64,000 nucleotides of DNA from Anaerolineae bacterium (GTDB lineage Bacteria > Chloroflexota > Anaerolineae > Promineifilales > Promineifilaceae), in contig JAUIAP010000001.1 of NCBI GenBank assembly GCA_030425205.1, positions 1 to 64,000 on the forward strand, in the 5' to 3' direction. The translations under genes were made by a program, and so were the position numbers. Each line of letters begins with the position of its first letter. The first letter of the stretch is position 1. Below the pieces are notes generated by a model that did no database searches, had not been told where the DNA came from, and saw only the letters and a program-made list of their open reading frames with translations. Below are positions 1 through 10,000 of this stretch, piece after piece.

Positions 1-858
1 GCAATTGATCGGGCGACCAGCATCAAAACGGTCGGGCTCTGCCACAGCGTCCCACACACGGCGCACGATCTCGCAGACGATATGGGGATTCCGCGCGATG
101 AACTTAACTATCTCGTTGCAGGGATCAATCATGTCGCATTTTTCCTCAAGTTGGAACATGAGGGGAAAAACATGTATCCAAAGTTGCGTGAGACGATGGC
201 GGCGTTTGAAAAAAGCGGTGTTTGGCCAAAGCGCGGTCGCATGACCGACCACGTGCGCTATGAAATGTTTAAGCGTCTCGGCTATTTTGTGACTGAATCG
301 AGTGAGCACTTTAGCGAATATTCACCATGGTTTATCAAGCACGATCAGCCTCAATTGTTAGAGCAGTTCGATATTCCGCTGGATGAATACATTCTGCGTT
401 GTGAAGCGCAAATCATGCAGTGGGAATACTTGCGCCGTGAGTTGGAGGATGAGGGCAAACCTATTACGGTTGAGCCAAGCGTCGAATTTGGCGCCGATAT
501 CATCCATGCCATTGAGACAGGACAGCCGCGCCGTGTCTATGGCAATGTGCCAAACAATGGCATCATTGACAACTTGCCCGCTGGCGTTCCGGTCGAGGTG
601 CCGTGTCTGGTGGACAAGAATGGCGTGCAACCCGTAAAAATTGGCGTGATTCCACCCCAGTTGGCGGCGATGATGCAGACAAATATCAACGTGCAGGCAT
701 TGACGGTTGAAGCGGCATTAACCGGCAAGCGCGAGCATATTTATCATGCCGCGATGTTGGACCCACACACATCGGCCGAACTCAACCTCGACCAAATTTG
801 GTCTCTCGTCGATGATCTGATCGAGGCGCATGGGGAGTGGCTACCTGAGTATCATTAA
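1..858 (+). CDS. Glycoside hydrolase family 4 (alpha-galactosidase/6-phospho-glycosidase type), 3' part
   Basis: The frame is open from base 1, so the 5' end lies outside the window; 285 codons remain. GH4 enzymes cleave glycosides by an NAD+-dependent oxidation-elimination mechanism using a divalent metal, usually Mn2+. The visible GLCHS segment (Cys at codon 14 of the fragment) and the GINHVAF segment (Asn-His at codons 43-44) match the conserved Cys and His metal ligands of the family. The rest shows the usual GH4 C-terminal half (WEYLRRELED, then GNVPNNGIIDNLP and VEVPCLVD). The VPNNG..NLP.....VPC pattern favours the MelA-like alpha-galactosidase or alpha-glucosidase branch, but the substrate cannot be told from this half. 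No transporter or other sugar gene follows. A terminator follows at 941-971. Confidence 0.9.
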   Translation, partial: AIDRATSIKTVGLCHSVPHTAHDLADDMGIPRDELNYLVAGINHVAFFLKLEHEGKNMYPKLRETMAAFEKSGVWPKRGRMTDHVRYEMFKRLGYFVTESSEHFSEYSPWFIKHDQPQLLEQFDIPLDEYILRCEAQIMQWEYLRRELEDEGKPITVEPSVEFGADIIHAIETGQPRRVYGNVPNNGIIDNLPAGVPVEVPCLVDKNGVQPVKIGVIPPQLAAMMQTNINVQALTVEAALTGKREHIYHAAMLDPHTSAELNLDQIWSLVDDLIEAHGEWLPEYH

Positions 859-912
859 ACAGGAAGCTGACTGTAACTTGCATTAAATACTGGGCGTATC
901 TTTCGTTTTTAA

Positions 913-971
913 GTGACACGCACTTTGTCACACGAATAATAACCGCGCTTCTTACGGAAACGCGGTTTTTT
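913..971 (+). terminator. Intrinsic terminator after the GH4 gene
   Basis: A small hairpin (GTGACA 913-918 with TGTCAC 926-931) precedes a stronger one: AACCGCG at 941-947 pairs with CGCGGTT at 961-967 and runs into six T at 966-971. It separates the GH4 gene from the helicase, whose -10-like box begins only 15 bases later. Confidence 0.8.
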
Positions 972-985
972 GATCCACAAGCGGG

Positions 986-991
986 TATCCT
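986..991 (+). promoter_or_regulatory. Possible -10 box for a leaderless helicase mRNA
   Basis: TATCCT (4 of 6 matches to TATAAT) ends 6 bases before the ATG at 998, and no Shine-Dalgarno is present. The geometry matches better leaderless starts in this window, but the box itself is weak. Confidence 0.35.
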
Positions 992-997
992 CTCCCT

Positions 998-3121
998 ATG
1001 GAACTGTTATTTATCGAAAATTTGCCCTTTCGGATCGGAAAAGGTGCGGTGTATGGTTGGTTATTGGACGAAGGTCGATTGCGTAAGGAGGAAATCGGCC
1101 GAATTCGCATCAACCACGCGACCGCAACCGTTGAAATCGATCAAGACGATCTCTCCACACTCGTCCGCAGATTAGATGGCCTCACCATCGAATCGCGCCG
1201 CATTCACGTCTGGCGACAAGCAAAACGCGGCGAACAGCCCCATTTCGACAACCTACTACGCTGGCTCGATCTAGAGGCGGACGCGGAAAAGGAACAGCTC
1301 CAAAACCGCATCGAAGACGCGCACAATTTGAGCAGTCTCGTCATCCGTGAGGAATCGATTGGTTTAGGAGGGCGCATCGTGTTGCGCTTGGGACTGCGCA
1401 ACGAGCAGGCGCGACTGCCATGGACGCGGCTAAACGTCGGGTCACCCGTCATCATGACAGGTGAAAATGGCGCATGGCGTGGCGTTGTGGCACGGCGTAG
1501 CAGCTTGGCGATCGATGTCGCATTCTCACAGTCACCAGAGGTCGATGGCACGGTGCGGCTCGACTTGGCGCAGGATGAAATTTCACGGCGGCGCATGGCA
1601 CAGGCAATTGGGCGGGTCGCAGCGGCAAAAGGCAATCGGCTAGCGCAGTTGCGGGATATTCTCTTGGGGCTGGAGTCACCACAATTTACCCGCGATGGCG
1701 CGCATTCTGCAATCAAGGGCATTAGTTCGTTGAATCGGGTCCAGCAGGAGGCTGTGGCGTTGGCACTTTCGGCCGATGACGTCGCCCTCATCCACGGCCC
1801 GCCGGGAACGGGAAAGACATCGACGCTCGTCGAACTAATCATCGCCGCCGTTGCGCGGGGCGAGCGCGTGCTGGCCTGTGCGCCGAGCAATTTAGCGGTC
1901 GATAACCTTGTCGAGCGGTTGGCTGCCACGACGCTCAACATCGTGCGCGTGGGCGACCCGATTCGCGTTTTGCCCGCGGTGCAAGATCGCACGCTCGATG
2001 CGCTCGTCGAACAACACGCTGACTATCGGGTGGCAAAAAAGTTGCGCCGCGAGGCACAGGCATTGCAGCGCGATGCGGATCGCTGGAAGCGGGCGCGACC
2101 CGCCAAGGGCGAAAAGGCAGCGAAACGGGCGGAGGCTGGCGATATGTTTGCGGAGGCGCGCGAGTTGGAGCAGAGTGCGGTCGAGCGTGTGCTGAATGCG
2201 GCACAGGTGACGCTGGCGACCTTGACGGGGATCGACAGCACGACGTTTGGGCAGCGACAATATGATTTGTGCGTGATCGATGAGGCGGGGCAAAGCACGG
2301 AGGCGGCGACTTGGATTCCGATTGTGCGGTCAAAGAAAGTCGTTTTAGCGGGGGATCATCAGCAGTTGCCGCCAACCATCCTCTCACAACAGGCGCGGGA
2401 CGAAGGGTTTGGACGCAGCTTGCTAGAGCAGTTGATGGATCGGGATGGGGAGAGGATTGCACGACAGTTGATCGTGCAGTATCGAATGCATGACGAAATT
2501 ATGGCGTTTAGTTCAGGGGAGTTTTACAGTGGGACGCTGGAATCGGCCGATTCCGTCAAGTCCCATCTCCTAGCCGACCTCCCCAATGTTCAACCCACGC
2601 CGCTCACCACATCCCCCCTCACCTTCATCGACACGGCTGGGGCCAGCTATGATGAAGAGCAGACTGAATCCTTTAGTCGCCGCAATCCGCAAGAGGCAGA
2701 ACTCGTCTTGCAACAGGTTTCCCAGCTTTTGGAGGCGGGCGTTTTGGCAAGCCAGATCGCGCTTATCACTCCCTATTCGGCGCAAGTTGATCTATTGCGT
2801 GAACGATTGGCTGGTGGGGAAAACGGAAGCACGGACGCCCGCCTGCGTGAGAATGACCAATTAGAAGTAGAGGTCGGCTCAGTCGATGGCATGCAGGGGC
2901 GTGAACAGGAAGCGGTGGTTATTTCACTGGTGCGATCGAATTATGAAGGTGAGATCGGATTTTTGAGCGAGGTACGCCGTATGAATGTGGCATTTACACG
3001 GGCGCGGCGTAAGCTGATAGTGGTGGGGGATAGTGCAACAGTGACGGCCGATCCGTTTTTTGCACGGTTTGTGGCCTATTGCGAGGCCATAGGAGCCTAT
3101 CAGTCAGTTTGGGAATTGTAA
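998..3121 (+). CDS. SF1B (Upf1/IGHMBP2-like) DNA/RNA helicase
   Basis: This is a 707-residue superfamily 1 helicase of the IGHMBP2/TIGR00376-like type, predicted to unwind nucleic acid with ATP. Motifs are in order: Walker A GPPGTGKT at residues 267-274; Walker B DEAG at 428-431 (DEAGQS); motif III GDHQQLPP; the YRMH motif IV; VDGMQGRE motif V; and FTRARRKL motif VI. The first 230 residues form the less conserved beta-barrel region usual before the helicase core. A charged insertion of about 60 residues (rich in K, R and A, about 340-400) sits between motifs Ia and II, as in the stalk of this family. It is monocistronic between terminators. The start has no Shine-Dalgarno; see the box at 986-991. 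Whether it acts on DNA or RNA cannot be decided. Confidence 0.92.
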   Translation: MELLFIENLPFRIGKGAVYGWLLDEGRLRKEEIGRIRINHATATVEIDQDDLSTLVRRLDGLTIESRRIHVWRQAKRGEQPHFDNLLRWLDLEADAEKEQLQNRIEDAHNLSSLVIREESIGLGGRIVLRLGLRNEQARLPWTRLNVGSPVIMTGENGAWRGVVARRSSLAIDVAFSQSPEVDGTVRLDLAQDEISRRRMAQAIGRVAAAKGNRLAQLRDILLGLESPQFTRDGAHSAIKGISSLNRVQQEAVALALSADDVALIHGPPGTGKTSTLVELIIAAVARGERVLACAPSNLAVDNLVERLAATTLNIVRVGDPIRVLPAVQDRTLDALVEQHADYRVAKKLRREAQALQRDADRWKRARPAKGEKAAKRAEAGDMFAEARELEQSAVERVLNAAQVTLATLTGIDSTTFGQRQYDLCVIDEAGQSTEAATWIPIVRSKKVVLAGDHQQLPPTILSQQARDEGFGRSLLEQLMDRDGERIARQLIVQYRMHDEIMAFSSGEFYSGTLESADSVKSHLLADLPNVQPTPLTTSPLTFIDTAGASYDEEQTESFSRRNPQEAELVLQQVSQLLEAGVLASQIALITPYSAQVDLLRERLAGGENGSTDARLRENDQLEVEVGSVDGMQGREQEAVVISLVRSNYEGEIGFLSEVRRMNVAFTRARRKLIVVGDSATVTADPFFARFVAYCEAIGAYQSVWEL

Positions 3122-3155
3122 AAAAGCGATTCCACTTTCAAAAAATGGAATCGCT
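3121..3155 (-). terminator. Intrinsic terminator for the GEVED surface protein gene
   Basis: AGCGATTCCA at 3125-3134 pairs with TGGAATCGCT at 3146-3155. Read on the minus strand the stem is followed by a run of T (complement of the A run at 3119-3125), so it fits the end of the leftward gene. On the plus strand the T run is poor. Confidence 0.7.
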
Positions 3156-3162
3156 AATTCAT

Positions 3163-3207
3163 TCGTTTATCTCGCCTAAGATACTCGGAAAGGGGCGAGA
3201 CAAACGA
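3163..3207. repeat. 14-bp imperfect inverted repeat between convergent genes
   Basis: TCGTTTATCTCGCC at 3163-3176 pairs with GGCGAGACAAACGA at 3194-3207 with a single mismatch and a 17-base loop. It lies between the stop of the leftward gene (3266) and its terminator, so it may be a 3' stabilising hairpin. Confidence 0.6.
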
Positions 3208-3265
3208 TATTGACAGCGCGTCAACTGTAAATATTAAGCCGTTTGCCTAGCCGCTAAGTTTGTTT

Positions 3266-6200
3266 TTAGAGGCGTTTTGCCGAGCGTTTTATGATTGCGA
3301 TTGTCAACCCCATCAACCCAATCAGCAATAGGATTGCCCACTGCCCACCATTCACGGTTGCCTGCTGACTGACCTGCACCGCTGTCGGTGTGTTCGTCAC
3401 AACGATGGTGCCGGCATTAAACGGATTGGTCGGATCGACGTAGGTGAATTCACCGTTGGTCGTCATCTCCCATGAGAACGTTGCACCAGAAGGGATGATG
3501 CCACTTTCCCACGCGCCGCTACCATAGCCATCGACCGCAAACGTCTTGTCGCTCATCGAGCCATGATCGTCTGCATCAATGTTGGTGAAGTTGATTACGG
3601 TGCCGGGTAGCACTTCGACATAGGCAGGGTTAAAACCTGTGCTGTCGATTGTAATCTCTACAGAGGCAGCACGCGCAGACGGAACGGGCGCAAGTGCCAC
3701 CGTTCTGCTTGGCAAGGCGGTTATCGTGCGGGTGCAGGTGAGACAACCCGTCCAGGCCGTTCCCGGAATTTCTAAGCCACGAAATGCTTGGAACGCCGCG
3801 GCATTGACCAAGATTGAGAGCGGATCACGCGATGGGAAGAGCATCGTATCGCCGCTATTGTCTGTTGTGCGCGTGTGATCGGGCAGATTTAGCCAGTTGC
3901 TGATTGTCTTGAGACGCGCGGGGCCGATACTTGCCCAATCGGCCGCCGTCCATGGCAAGTCCGACCGATCAAAATAGTCGTTGACGGTTGCGCCAGCTAT
4001 GGGCGCGCCTGTGGTTGCATCGACAACGTTGAGCGCGGCATCCGCTTGGACGAGCGTACCCTCTGCGATGGAAACGGTGCCATCGGCCGAAATTGCCTCA
4101 ATAAAGAAGCGTTGCGCCGTTGTTGCGCGGCTCTGTGGCTGCAACTGCACGGTGAAGACGCATGGTTCACCCTCTGGGACGACCATCGGGACGACCGTGC
4201 CATCTTCATAACGGATGCGCATGGCCGCTGCATCGGAACGCATGGTTAGCGTATAGGGTGAGTTGCCTTGTGTGATGATGCGCCAACCGTTTGTGTCGAG
4301 GCGGCCGTCTGCGCCAAAGGGACTGTAACGATTGCCAGTTGATGCGTCGGTGACGTGCATCGTCGCCACATCAAAACCGACCGTCCCATCGACAATGAGC
4401 GAACTGGTCGCCTCGGCATCTCCGCTAACAATGCGCAACATGTGCTGTCCCACACCTTTTAGCGTTGCGGTGAGCGGGGTTGTGTAGACGAATGTGCCAT
4501 CTGGATTTGGCGTGATGGTTTGCAGGAAGGTGTCGTCCCAAAATAGTTGCAGTGGCGCGCGACTGGCGGTGTTGTTGTGAATTCGGCCGATAACCTCAAT
4601 CTCCGTCGCATCTGAAATGGTTCCATCAACGGGCGATTCAATTGCAATGACTGGCAAGTTGCCCACATAGATCCGCTTCGCCGATAAGACGGTCGCATTG
4701 CTTCCATCTATGAACGCCTCAGCCTCAACGTTCTGCCCCACAAGGACATCAGTGCGAATCAAGACCGTGCCACTTGCGCCTGCTGGCAAGCTTGGCGCAG
4801 AGACCATCAGCCCCGTTGCGTCAGATGTACACGTGAGATTTTCGTTGTTGCACAGGGCATTCAGCACAACCTGATCGGGCAAATTGATGTCCAGCGTAAA
4901 GTCGTTGATCGTTTGCTCGGATTTATTGGCAAACCGCACGCGCCAGTTGAATTTATCGCCGTCGCCGTCGGCAAAATTGCCTTCTATGTCGAGTCCAAAC
5001 TGCTGGGCGGCATTCAGCAGATAATCTTCCGTTTCACCACTGGCATAGGGCAGCGCACGTCCACGTCCGTCGCCATACGATTGTCCGGCCAGTTTTACTG
5101 CGGGCGTACCAGTCAACATGACACGCGCCCATGCTGGATTGTTCGCCTGCGCGGCCGGCCATGGGACACGCCCCGTTGGAACGTTGACTGTGTGAATGCC
5201 TGCACCGAGCGCGGCAACATCGACGGGCGCATCAATGACGATATGTTCAGGGGCCGCGTTGCCGTTGCAGTCAACCACGTCTGCCCAATCACCATCACGG
5301 TTGCCATCTGTCCAAATGTTGATGTAGCCGGGATTTGCGCCAAAGGCGGCAACGGCAGCAGGATGGATAAAGACACGCACGGGGATGGTGGTCGTTTGGC
5401 AATGATTTAGCGCCCATGCATTCGGCAGAACGCCATCGTCGGCCGCATCGAGGTCTGCGACATTCGCGGGGGCTTCGATATTGTTGGCGGGATCTTGGTC
5501 GGGACCAATATCGGCTTCAATTTCCGATGAAACGCCGTTGCCTAAATGGAAACGGGCTGAATTGAGATGCGCTGGGCCTTGCGGCATACCCAATGCGGGA
5601 TCATGCACAGTCGGGAAATTGGCGGGGATTCCCGCATAAGCCAGCATAGCAGCCCCAGCATGGTTTGTGCTGTCTGGCGCGTCGCCTAAATCACGATGGG
5701 TTAGGAAGTATTGCAGCTGTTGATTTTGCGCTTTGCCATTGCCGCCGCCGTCACAATCGGCATCGTCAAAATCGGGAAGGCAGATGTCGATATCGAGCGG
5801 CAAGCTCGTTTCAAACATGATTTGGTTGGTTGGCTCGACATAGAAATCCATGAAGTAGGTGTCGCCGGGATTGACGCGGATTTCATAGCGTGCGTTTGCA
5901 ACTGTTGCGACATGATCCGTGTCAGCGGCGCGGGTACAGGTGAGGCAACCCGTCCAACCTAGTGTGGTACGGAAATCGGTGGTCGGCATCACTAAGCGGA
6001 AATCGAGCCGTTCGCTTCCGTTATTCTTGAATTGTAGGCGCATAAATCGGCCGATAACCGCCGCGACCCCCTCATCCCAGCCGCGTGTTGCTGTGGCATC
6101 ATAGGGTTGATCGGCAAATTCGGCCGACCAGTCGAGATCGTTGAGCGACGTTGAGCCGCTGCAATCGACGGTGAAGCTGGCACTATCTCCCATACTGCCA

Positions 6201-6652
6201 GAACCGTTGACATTGGAAACCAAGACATTGTTGGTGATCGTTTTGTTACTGGTCGAATAACAGCGACCGACGCGCACGGGGAGCAAAATTTCAATGCCAG
6301 TTCCCGCGCCAAAATCAGCTTTGTAGCCAACCGTGCGATTGCGAATATCGCGCATCACGTTGGTTGGGTCGCTGCCTTGCAACACGTTGCGGGTCGGTTT
6401 GCGAATCAGGCGCACGCCTGTTGGCAATGTATCGGTCATGATTAAGCTGACTGGCGCGGCGTTGTTATTGACAATGCCGATGCGATAGGTGATGACGTCG
6501 CCGGGTTGAGCCGTTGTGACGTTACCAACAATCGTTTTGGTCACGTTGATCGCAGTTGGGTCGGACGCGGCAAATGTTCCCCACGTCGCCGCCACTGCCA
6601 ACACGGTGACAAAGATGAGAATGATAAATCGTTTAATCGAATGGTGTTTCAT
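3266..6652 (-). CDS. Large secreted surface protein: DUF11-like, GEVED, Ig-like and degenerate cupredoxin domains, C-terminal anchor
   Basis: This is a 1128-residue exported protein. A longer frame reaches 6709, but the ATG at 6652 has AGGAGA seven bases upstream and is followed directly by a signal peptide (MKHHSIKRF, then a hydrophobic stretch ending near FAAS). Visible in order: a DUF11-like repeat (NVTKTIVG..PGDVITYRIGIVN..DTLPTGV) at about 30-165; a region with the peptide WTGCLTCTR at 233-241; a GEVED-type domain at about 320-547 (starts LGDAPDS, ends SGETEDYLL); a second DUF11-like domain; an Ig-like domain (ESPVDGTI) near 670; a second WTGCLTCTR at 967-975; a cupredoxin-like domain at about 995-1085; and a hydrophobic C-terminal helix followed by KRSAKRL. 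The cupredoxin part has DDHG but TYVDPTN where a Cys/His copper site would be, so it probably binds no type-1 copper. It shares an overlapping operon with the 73-residue protein upstream. Confidence 0.85.
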   Translation of the reverse strand: MKHHSIKRFIILIFVTVLAVAATWGTFAASDPTAINVTKTIVGNVTTAQPGDVITYRIGIVNNNAAPVSLIMTDTLPTGVRLIRKPTRNVLQGSDPTNVMRDIRNRTVGYKADFGAGTGIEILLPVRVGRCYSTSNKTITNNVLVSNVNGSGSMGDSASFTVDCSGSTSLNDLDWSAEFADQPYDATATRGWDEGVAAVIGRFMRLQFKNNGSERLDFRLVMPTTDFRTTLGWTGCLTCTRAADTDHVATVANARYEIRVNPGDTYFMDFYVEPTNQIMFETSLPLDIDICLPDFDDADCDGGGNGKAQNQQLQYFLTHRDLGDAPDSTNHAGAAMLAYAGIPANFPTVHDPALGMPQGPAHLNSARFHLGNGVSSEIEADIGPDQDPANNIEAPANVADLDAADDGVLPNAWALNHCQTTTIPVRVFIHPAAVAAFGANPGYINIWTDGNRDGDWADVVDCNGNAAPEHIVIDAPVDVAALGAGIHTVNVPTGRVPWPAAQANNPAWARVMLTGTPAVKLAGQSYGDGRGRALPYASGETEDYLLNAAQQFGLDIEGNFADGDGDKFNWRVRFANKSEQTINDFTLDINLPDQVVLNALCNNENLTCTSDATGLMVSAPSLPAGASGTVLIRTDVLVGQNVEAEAFIDGSNATVLSAKRIYVGNLPVIAIESPVDGTISDATEIEVIGRIHNNTASRAPLQLFWDDTFLQTITPNPDGTFVYTTPLTATLKGVGQHMLRIVSGDAEATSSLIVDGTVGFDVATMHVTDASTGNRYSPFGADGRLDTNGWRIITQGNSPYTLTMRSDAAAMRIRYEDGTVVPMVVPEGEPCVFTVQLQPQSRATTAQRFFIEAISADGTVSIAEGTLVQADAALNVVDATTGAPIAGATVNDYFDRSDLPWTAADWASIGPARLKTISNWLNLPDHTRTTDNSGDTMLFPSRDPLSILVNAAAFQAFRGLEIPGTAWTGCLTCTRTITALPSRTVALAPVPSARAASVEITIDSTGFNPAYVEVLPGTVINFTNIDADDHGSMSDKTFAVDGYGSGAWESGIIPSGATFSWEMTTNGEFTYVDPTNPFNAGTIVVTNTPTAVQVSQQATVNGGQWAILLLIGLMGLTIAIIKRSAKRL

Positions 6653-6854
6653 AGTGTTCTCCTGAATTGCTGGGACGGGATTGCACGATTTGGTCGGGCA
6701 GTTCCGCACTATTACGGTTAAGAAAGTCGTTTAGTCGTGCGAAGTCGGTAAAGGTGTACCGTTTTCCAGAGTAGGCGTCCTGTACAATGATACGCAACCG
6801 CTGCAAGTCGGTCTGATACCAAATTCGCACAAGATAAGCAGTATAGTCGGCCAT
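6633..6854 (-). CDS. 73-residue conserved-type small protein of unknown function
   Basis: The ATG at 6854 has TTGGAG six bases upstream, and the stop lies 20 bases inside the next gene, so the two are translationally coupled. The sequence (YLVRIWYQ, then LRIIVQDAYSGKRYTFTDFARLNDFL) follows a pattern I associate with small Chloroflexota proteins: a Tyr-Leu-x-Arg-(L/I)-Trp start, a predicted beta hairpin with a 'G(K/E)R' turn, and a final helix. The function is not known. The leader GGAGACAAG before the ATG is identical to that of the SPFH-HTH gene at 53923. Confidence 0.75.
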   Translation of the reverse strand: MADYTAYLVRIWYQTDLQRLRIIVQDAYSGKRYTFTDFARLNDFLNRNSAELPDQIVQSRPSNSGEHYETPFD

Positions 6855-6925
6855 CTTGTCTCCAATTTTTCTGAATCGTCAATCCCACTATCAGTGTAAG
6901 AAAAAAACGCTCCGAAAACGCTTAT

Positions 6926-6956
6926 TTGACCGATTCGGCCGATTTTTCGTTACAAT
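6926..6956 (+). promoter_or_regulatory. Probable sigma-70 type promoter of the BTAD/NB-ARC regulator
   Basis: TTGACC at 6926-6931 and TACAAT at 6951-6956 are separated by 19 bases, slightly long. One copy of the TCGGCCGA palindrome lies within the spacer at about 6934. The leader to the ATG at 7035 would be about 70 bases. Confidence 0.5.
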
Positions 6957-7034
6957 GTTACCCATGCGGACGACCATGCGGATCGACGCCACGTCGTCGG
7001 GAATGCATCGAGATGGGGATATTTATTAGCCATT

Positions 7035-10000
7035 ATGGATCAACAATTAACGATTTCTCTTTTTGGTACACCTGTCATTCGTGTCAATGATGTTGCCATA
7101 TCCAACTGGCCGTCACGGGCAGCGGAAGCGGTCATCGCCTATGTTGCGCTGGCCGGTCAACCTGTGCCGCGCACGATTTTGATCGATCTACTTTGGCCTG
7201 AAAGCGAACCAAAGCAGGCCGCTGCCAACTTGCGCACCATTTTGACGCGGATTCGACGCGAAGTCGGCGACGCGATTGCGGTGGATCGCAAGACGGTCAC
7301 GCTCAACGCGGCAACGGTGGACGTGCTGCAATTCGCCAAACTGGCCGATCTCAACGCGCCGATTGCACAGCTAATCCGTGCGGCCGACCTCTACACGGGG
7401 GCATTTTTAGACGGTTTTCAACTCCGCAGTGGCTACCCATTTGAAGAGTGGATGATTTTGGAGCGGGAGCGTTGGGCGCGACGCTATGAGCTGGTGCTGG
7501 AGCGGCTTGTCAGCCATCATTTGGCGATTGGCGCATATCGTGAGGGGGAGCGTTTTGCGCAAGAGTGGGTTGCGCTTGAACCGCTGCATGAACAGGCGAC
7601 GCAACAGTTGATGTTGTTGCAACTGCGGCAAGGGCGGCGAACCGCTGCGTTGCAAAGCTATTCACGCTTGGCAACAGTGCTGCAAGCAGAGCTAGCGGTT
7701 GAACCATTGGCAACGACACAAGCGGTCTGGACGCGCGCAAAACGGGCGCGGCAAATCGGCCGAAATAATCTACCCGTTGAGCCGTCGCCGTTAATCGGCC
7801 GATCTAGTGAACTCACCAGCCTGACCCAACAACTGGGCGACCCCAATACGCGGCTTGTGACGATGTTGGGGATGGGCGGCATTGGCAAGACGCGACTGGC
7901 GCAGGCAATCGGCCGAAAAATTATCGCTGAGAAGACGGGGATGTTTCTCGATGGGATCTGGTTTGTCAGCTTGGTGGCAGTGGAAAATTTGGCCGAGCTG
8001 ATTCAAGCGATTGTCAGCAGCTTGAACATCAACGTGCGCAACAATCGCAGCGTCCGTGAGCAGCTTGAGGCCTATTTCAAACCACGCGAACTGTTGTTGA
8101 TTCTCGACAATTTTGAACAACTCGTCAACGATGATCCCGCCGTGCAGTGGATCTCCCAACTATTGCGCGATACCCCCAACCTCAAGCTGCTAATAACGTC
8201 ACGCGCACAGCTAAATCTCTACGAAGAGCAGCTTTTCTATCTGCAAGGTCTGCCCACAGACGATGCGGCCGACACCCCAGCGGTCGCCCTATTCTTGCAA
8301 CATGCAGCGCGGCAGGCTGTGCAATTGGCGGAGGGAGAATATCGGCCGATTCTTGAAATTTGTCGCTGGCTGGAGGGCGTGCCGCTGGGGATTGAGCTGG
8401 CGGCCAGTTGGGTCAATCAATTTTCGCCCGCTGAAATCCGCGCCACGATTGTCAAAGACCACGATTTTCTGCAAACGCGCTATCGCAATGTGCCAGCCCG
8501 TCAGCGCAGTTTGCGGGCTGTCTTTGAGCATTCATGGGAGCTACTTTCGGCCGAACAGCAAACCTGTTTTGCGATGCTCGCCTACTTTCCCAATTCGTTT
8601 GACGCGACGGCGGCGGCGGCCATTGTCGCCGCGACGCTGACAGACCTGCGCGAGCTAGTCGGCAAGTCACTGCTGCAACTCGTGGACGGCCAGCGATTTA
8701 ACATCCATCCGCTGCTGCGCGAATACGGCTTGGAAAAGCTTGCAGAGCGCGCAACGCTGGCAGAAAAACATGCCGACTACTACTTATACTGGCTAGCTGC
8801 CGAATATCCGAAGCTGTTGGAGACGGGGCAAGATGAGATTCATACGGATGTGCCAAACGTGCGCTTGGCATGGTCAGCTGGGGCTGCGGTTGCCGCGCAG
8901 GTCGCGGCGATCGGTCCAACTGGCTACTATTGGCGGATGCGTGGCTGGTATGCGGACGGGGTTGCGCTATTGCAGCCGTTGACATCGGCCGATCACCGAC
9001 TGTTGAAGATTCGCGCCCTCAATGAAGTCGGAACACTTTATCATCGGCTCGGCGAATATGACAAAAGCGCAGCTTGTTATGAGCAGGTGCGGGCGATGAC
9101 GGCGGGGGAAAGATCGGCCGAACGCGCTAAGGCACTCGAATGGAGCAATCAGGTTGCCATGCGCCAAAAGTCGATGGAGGCGGCAGTCGATTACATTACG
9201 GAAGCAGTGGCAATCCGCCGTGAATTGGGCGACGATGCACGCTTGGCAGGTGCGCTCGGCATCATGGTGCAAACATTGAGCTATAGCGGACAGCCAGATG
9301 ATGCGCTTTTTGATGAGGCGATGTCGTTGCCAACCTATCCCCTGACGCGCGTTAATCTGTTGGCGCAAGCCGGTCGAACGCAAATTGCCGCGGGGAAGTA
9401 TGCGGAGGCGGTTGTCACGTTTACCGAGTGTGAACGGCTCCATCGGCAATTGAACTACCCGCCCGGTGTGGCATCTGCGACGCTCAATGCCGCCATCGCC
9501 GCAACCTATTCAAAACAGTGGCAAATTGCAGAGGCGCAATTGAACGATGCGCTTGTCCTGTTTGAGGAAAATGATGAAAAGTTTGGTACGGGTCTCATCT
9601 ATTTGCATCAAGGAATGGTGCAAGAGGAGGCGTATGCCAACTTCCCAGCCGCCTATCAACACTATCTCGACTCGGTGCGCGTCTTTGAGGCGATGCAAAG
9701 TGGCTACGGCGTCGGGTTGGCGAGTGGTTTTATGGCGGGGGCTGCGGCACGGTTAGGGCGTGATGACGCATTGCAGCAGTTGCAGCGTGCGCTCAGACAG
9801 CTTCATGAGACAGACTCAGTGCAACTCTTTTCATCACAACTCACCCCCGTTGCAGCGGGGTTAGCCCATCTCGGTCATGTCAAAACGGCGATGTTGCTGT
9901 GTGGTTTTTCCCTGCACAAAGGTTATACGGAAGCGATTGCATTGACGCGCATCGATCGCATCTTTGCGACATGGCCGCTACCGGGCATTGAATTTGAAGA

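Noticed and set aside
1204-1992. Long antisense frame inside the helicase gene
   Set aside because: It is a shadow of the helicase frame; the helicase shows all SF1 motifs, while this frame gives Arg/Ser-rich sequence with no domain.
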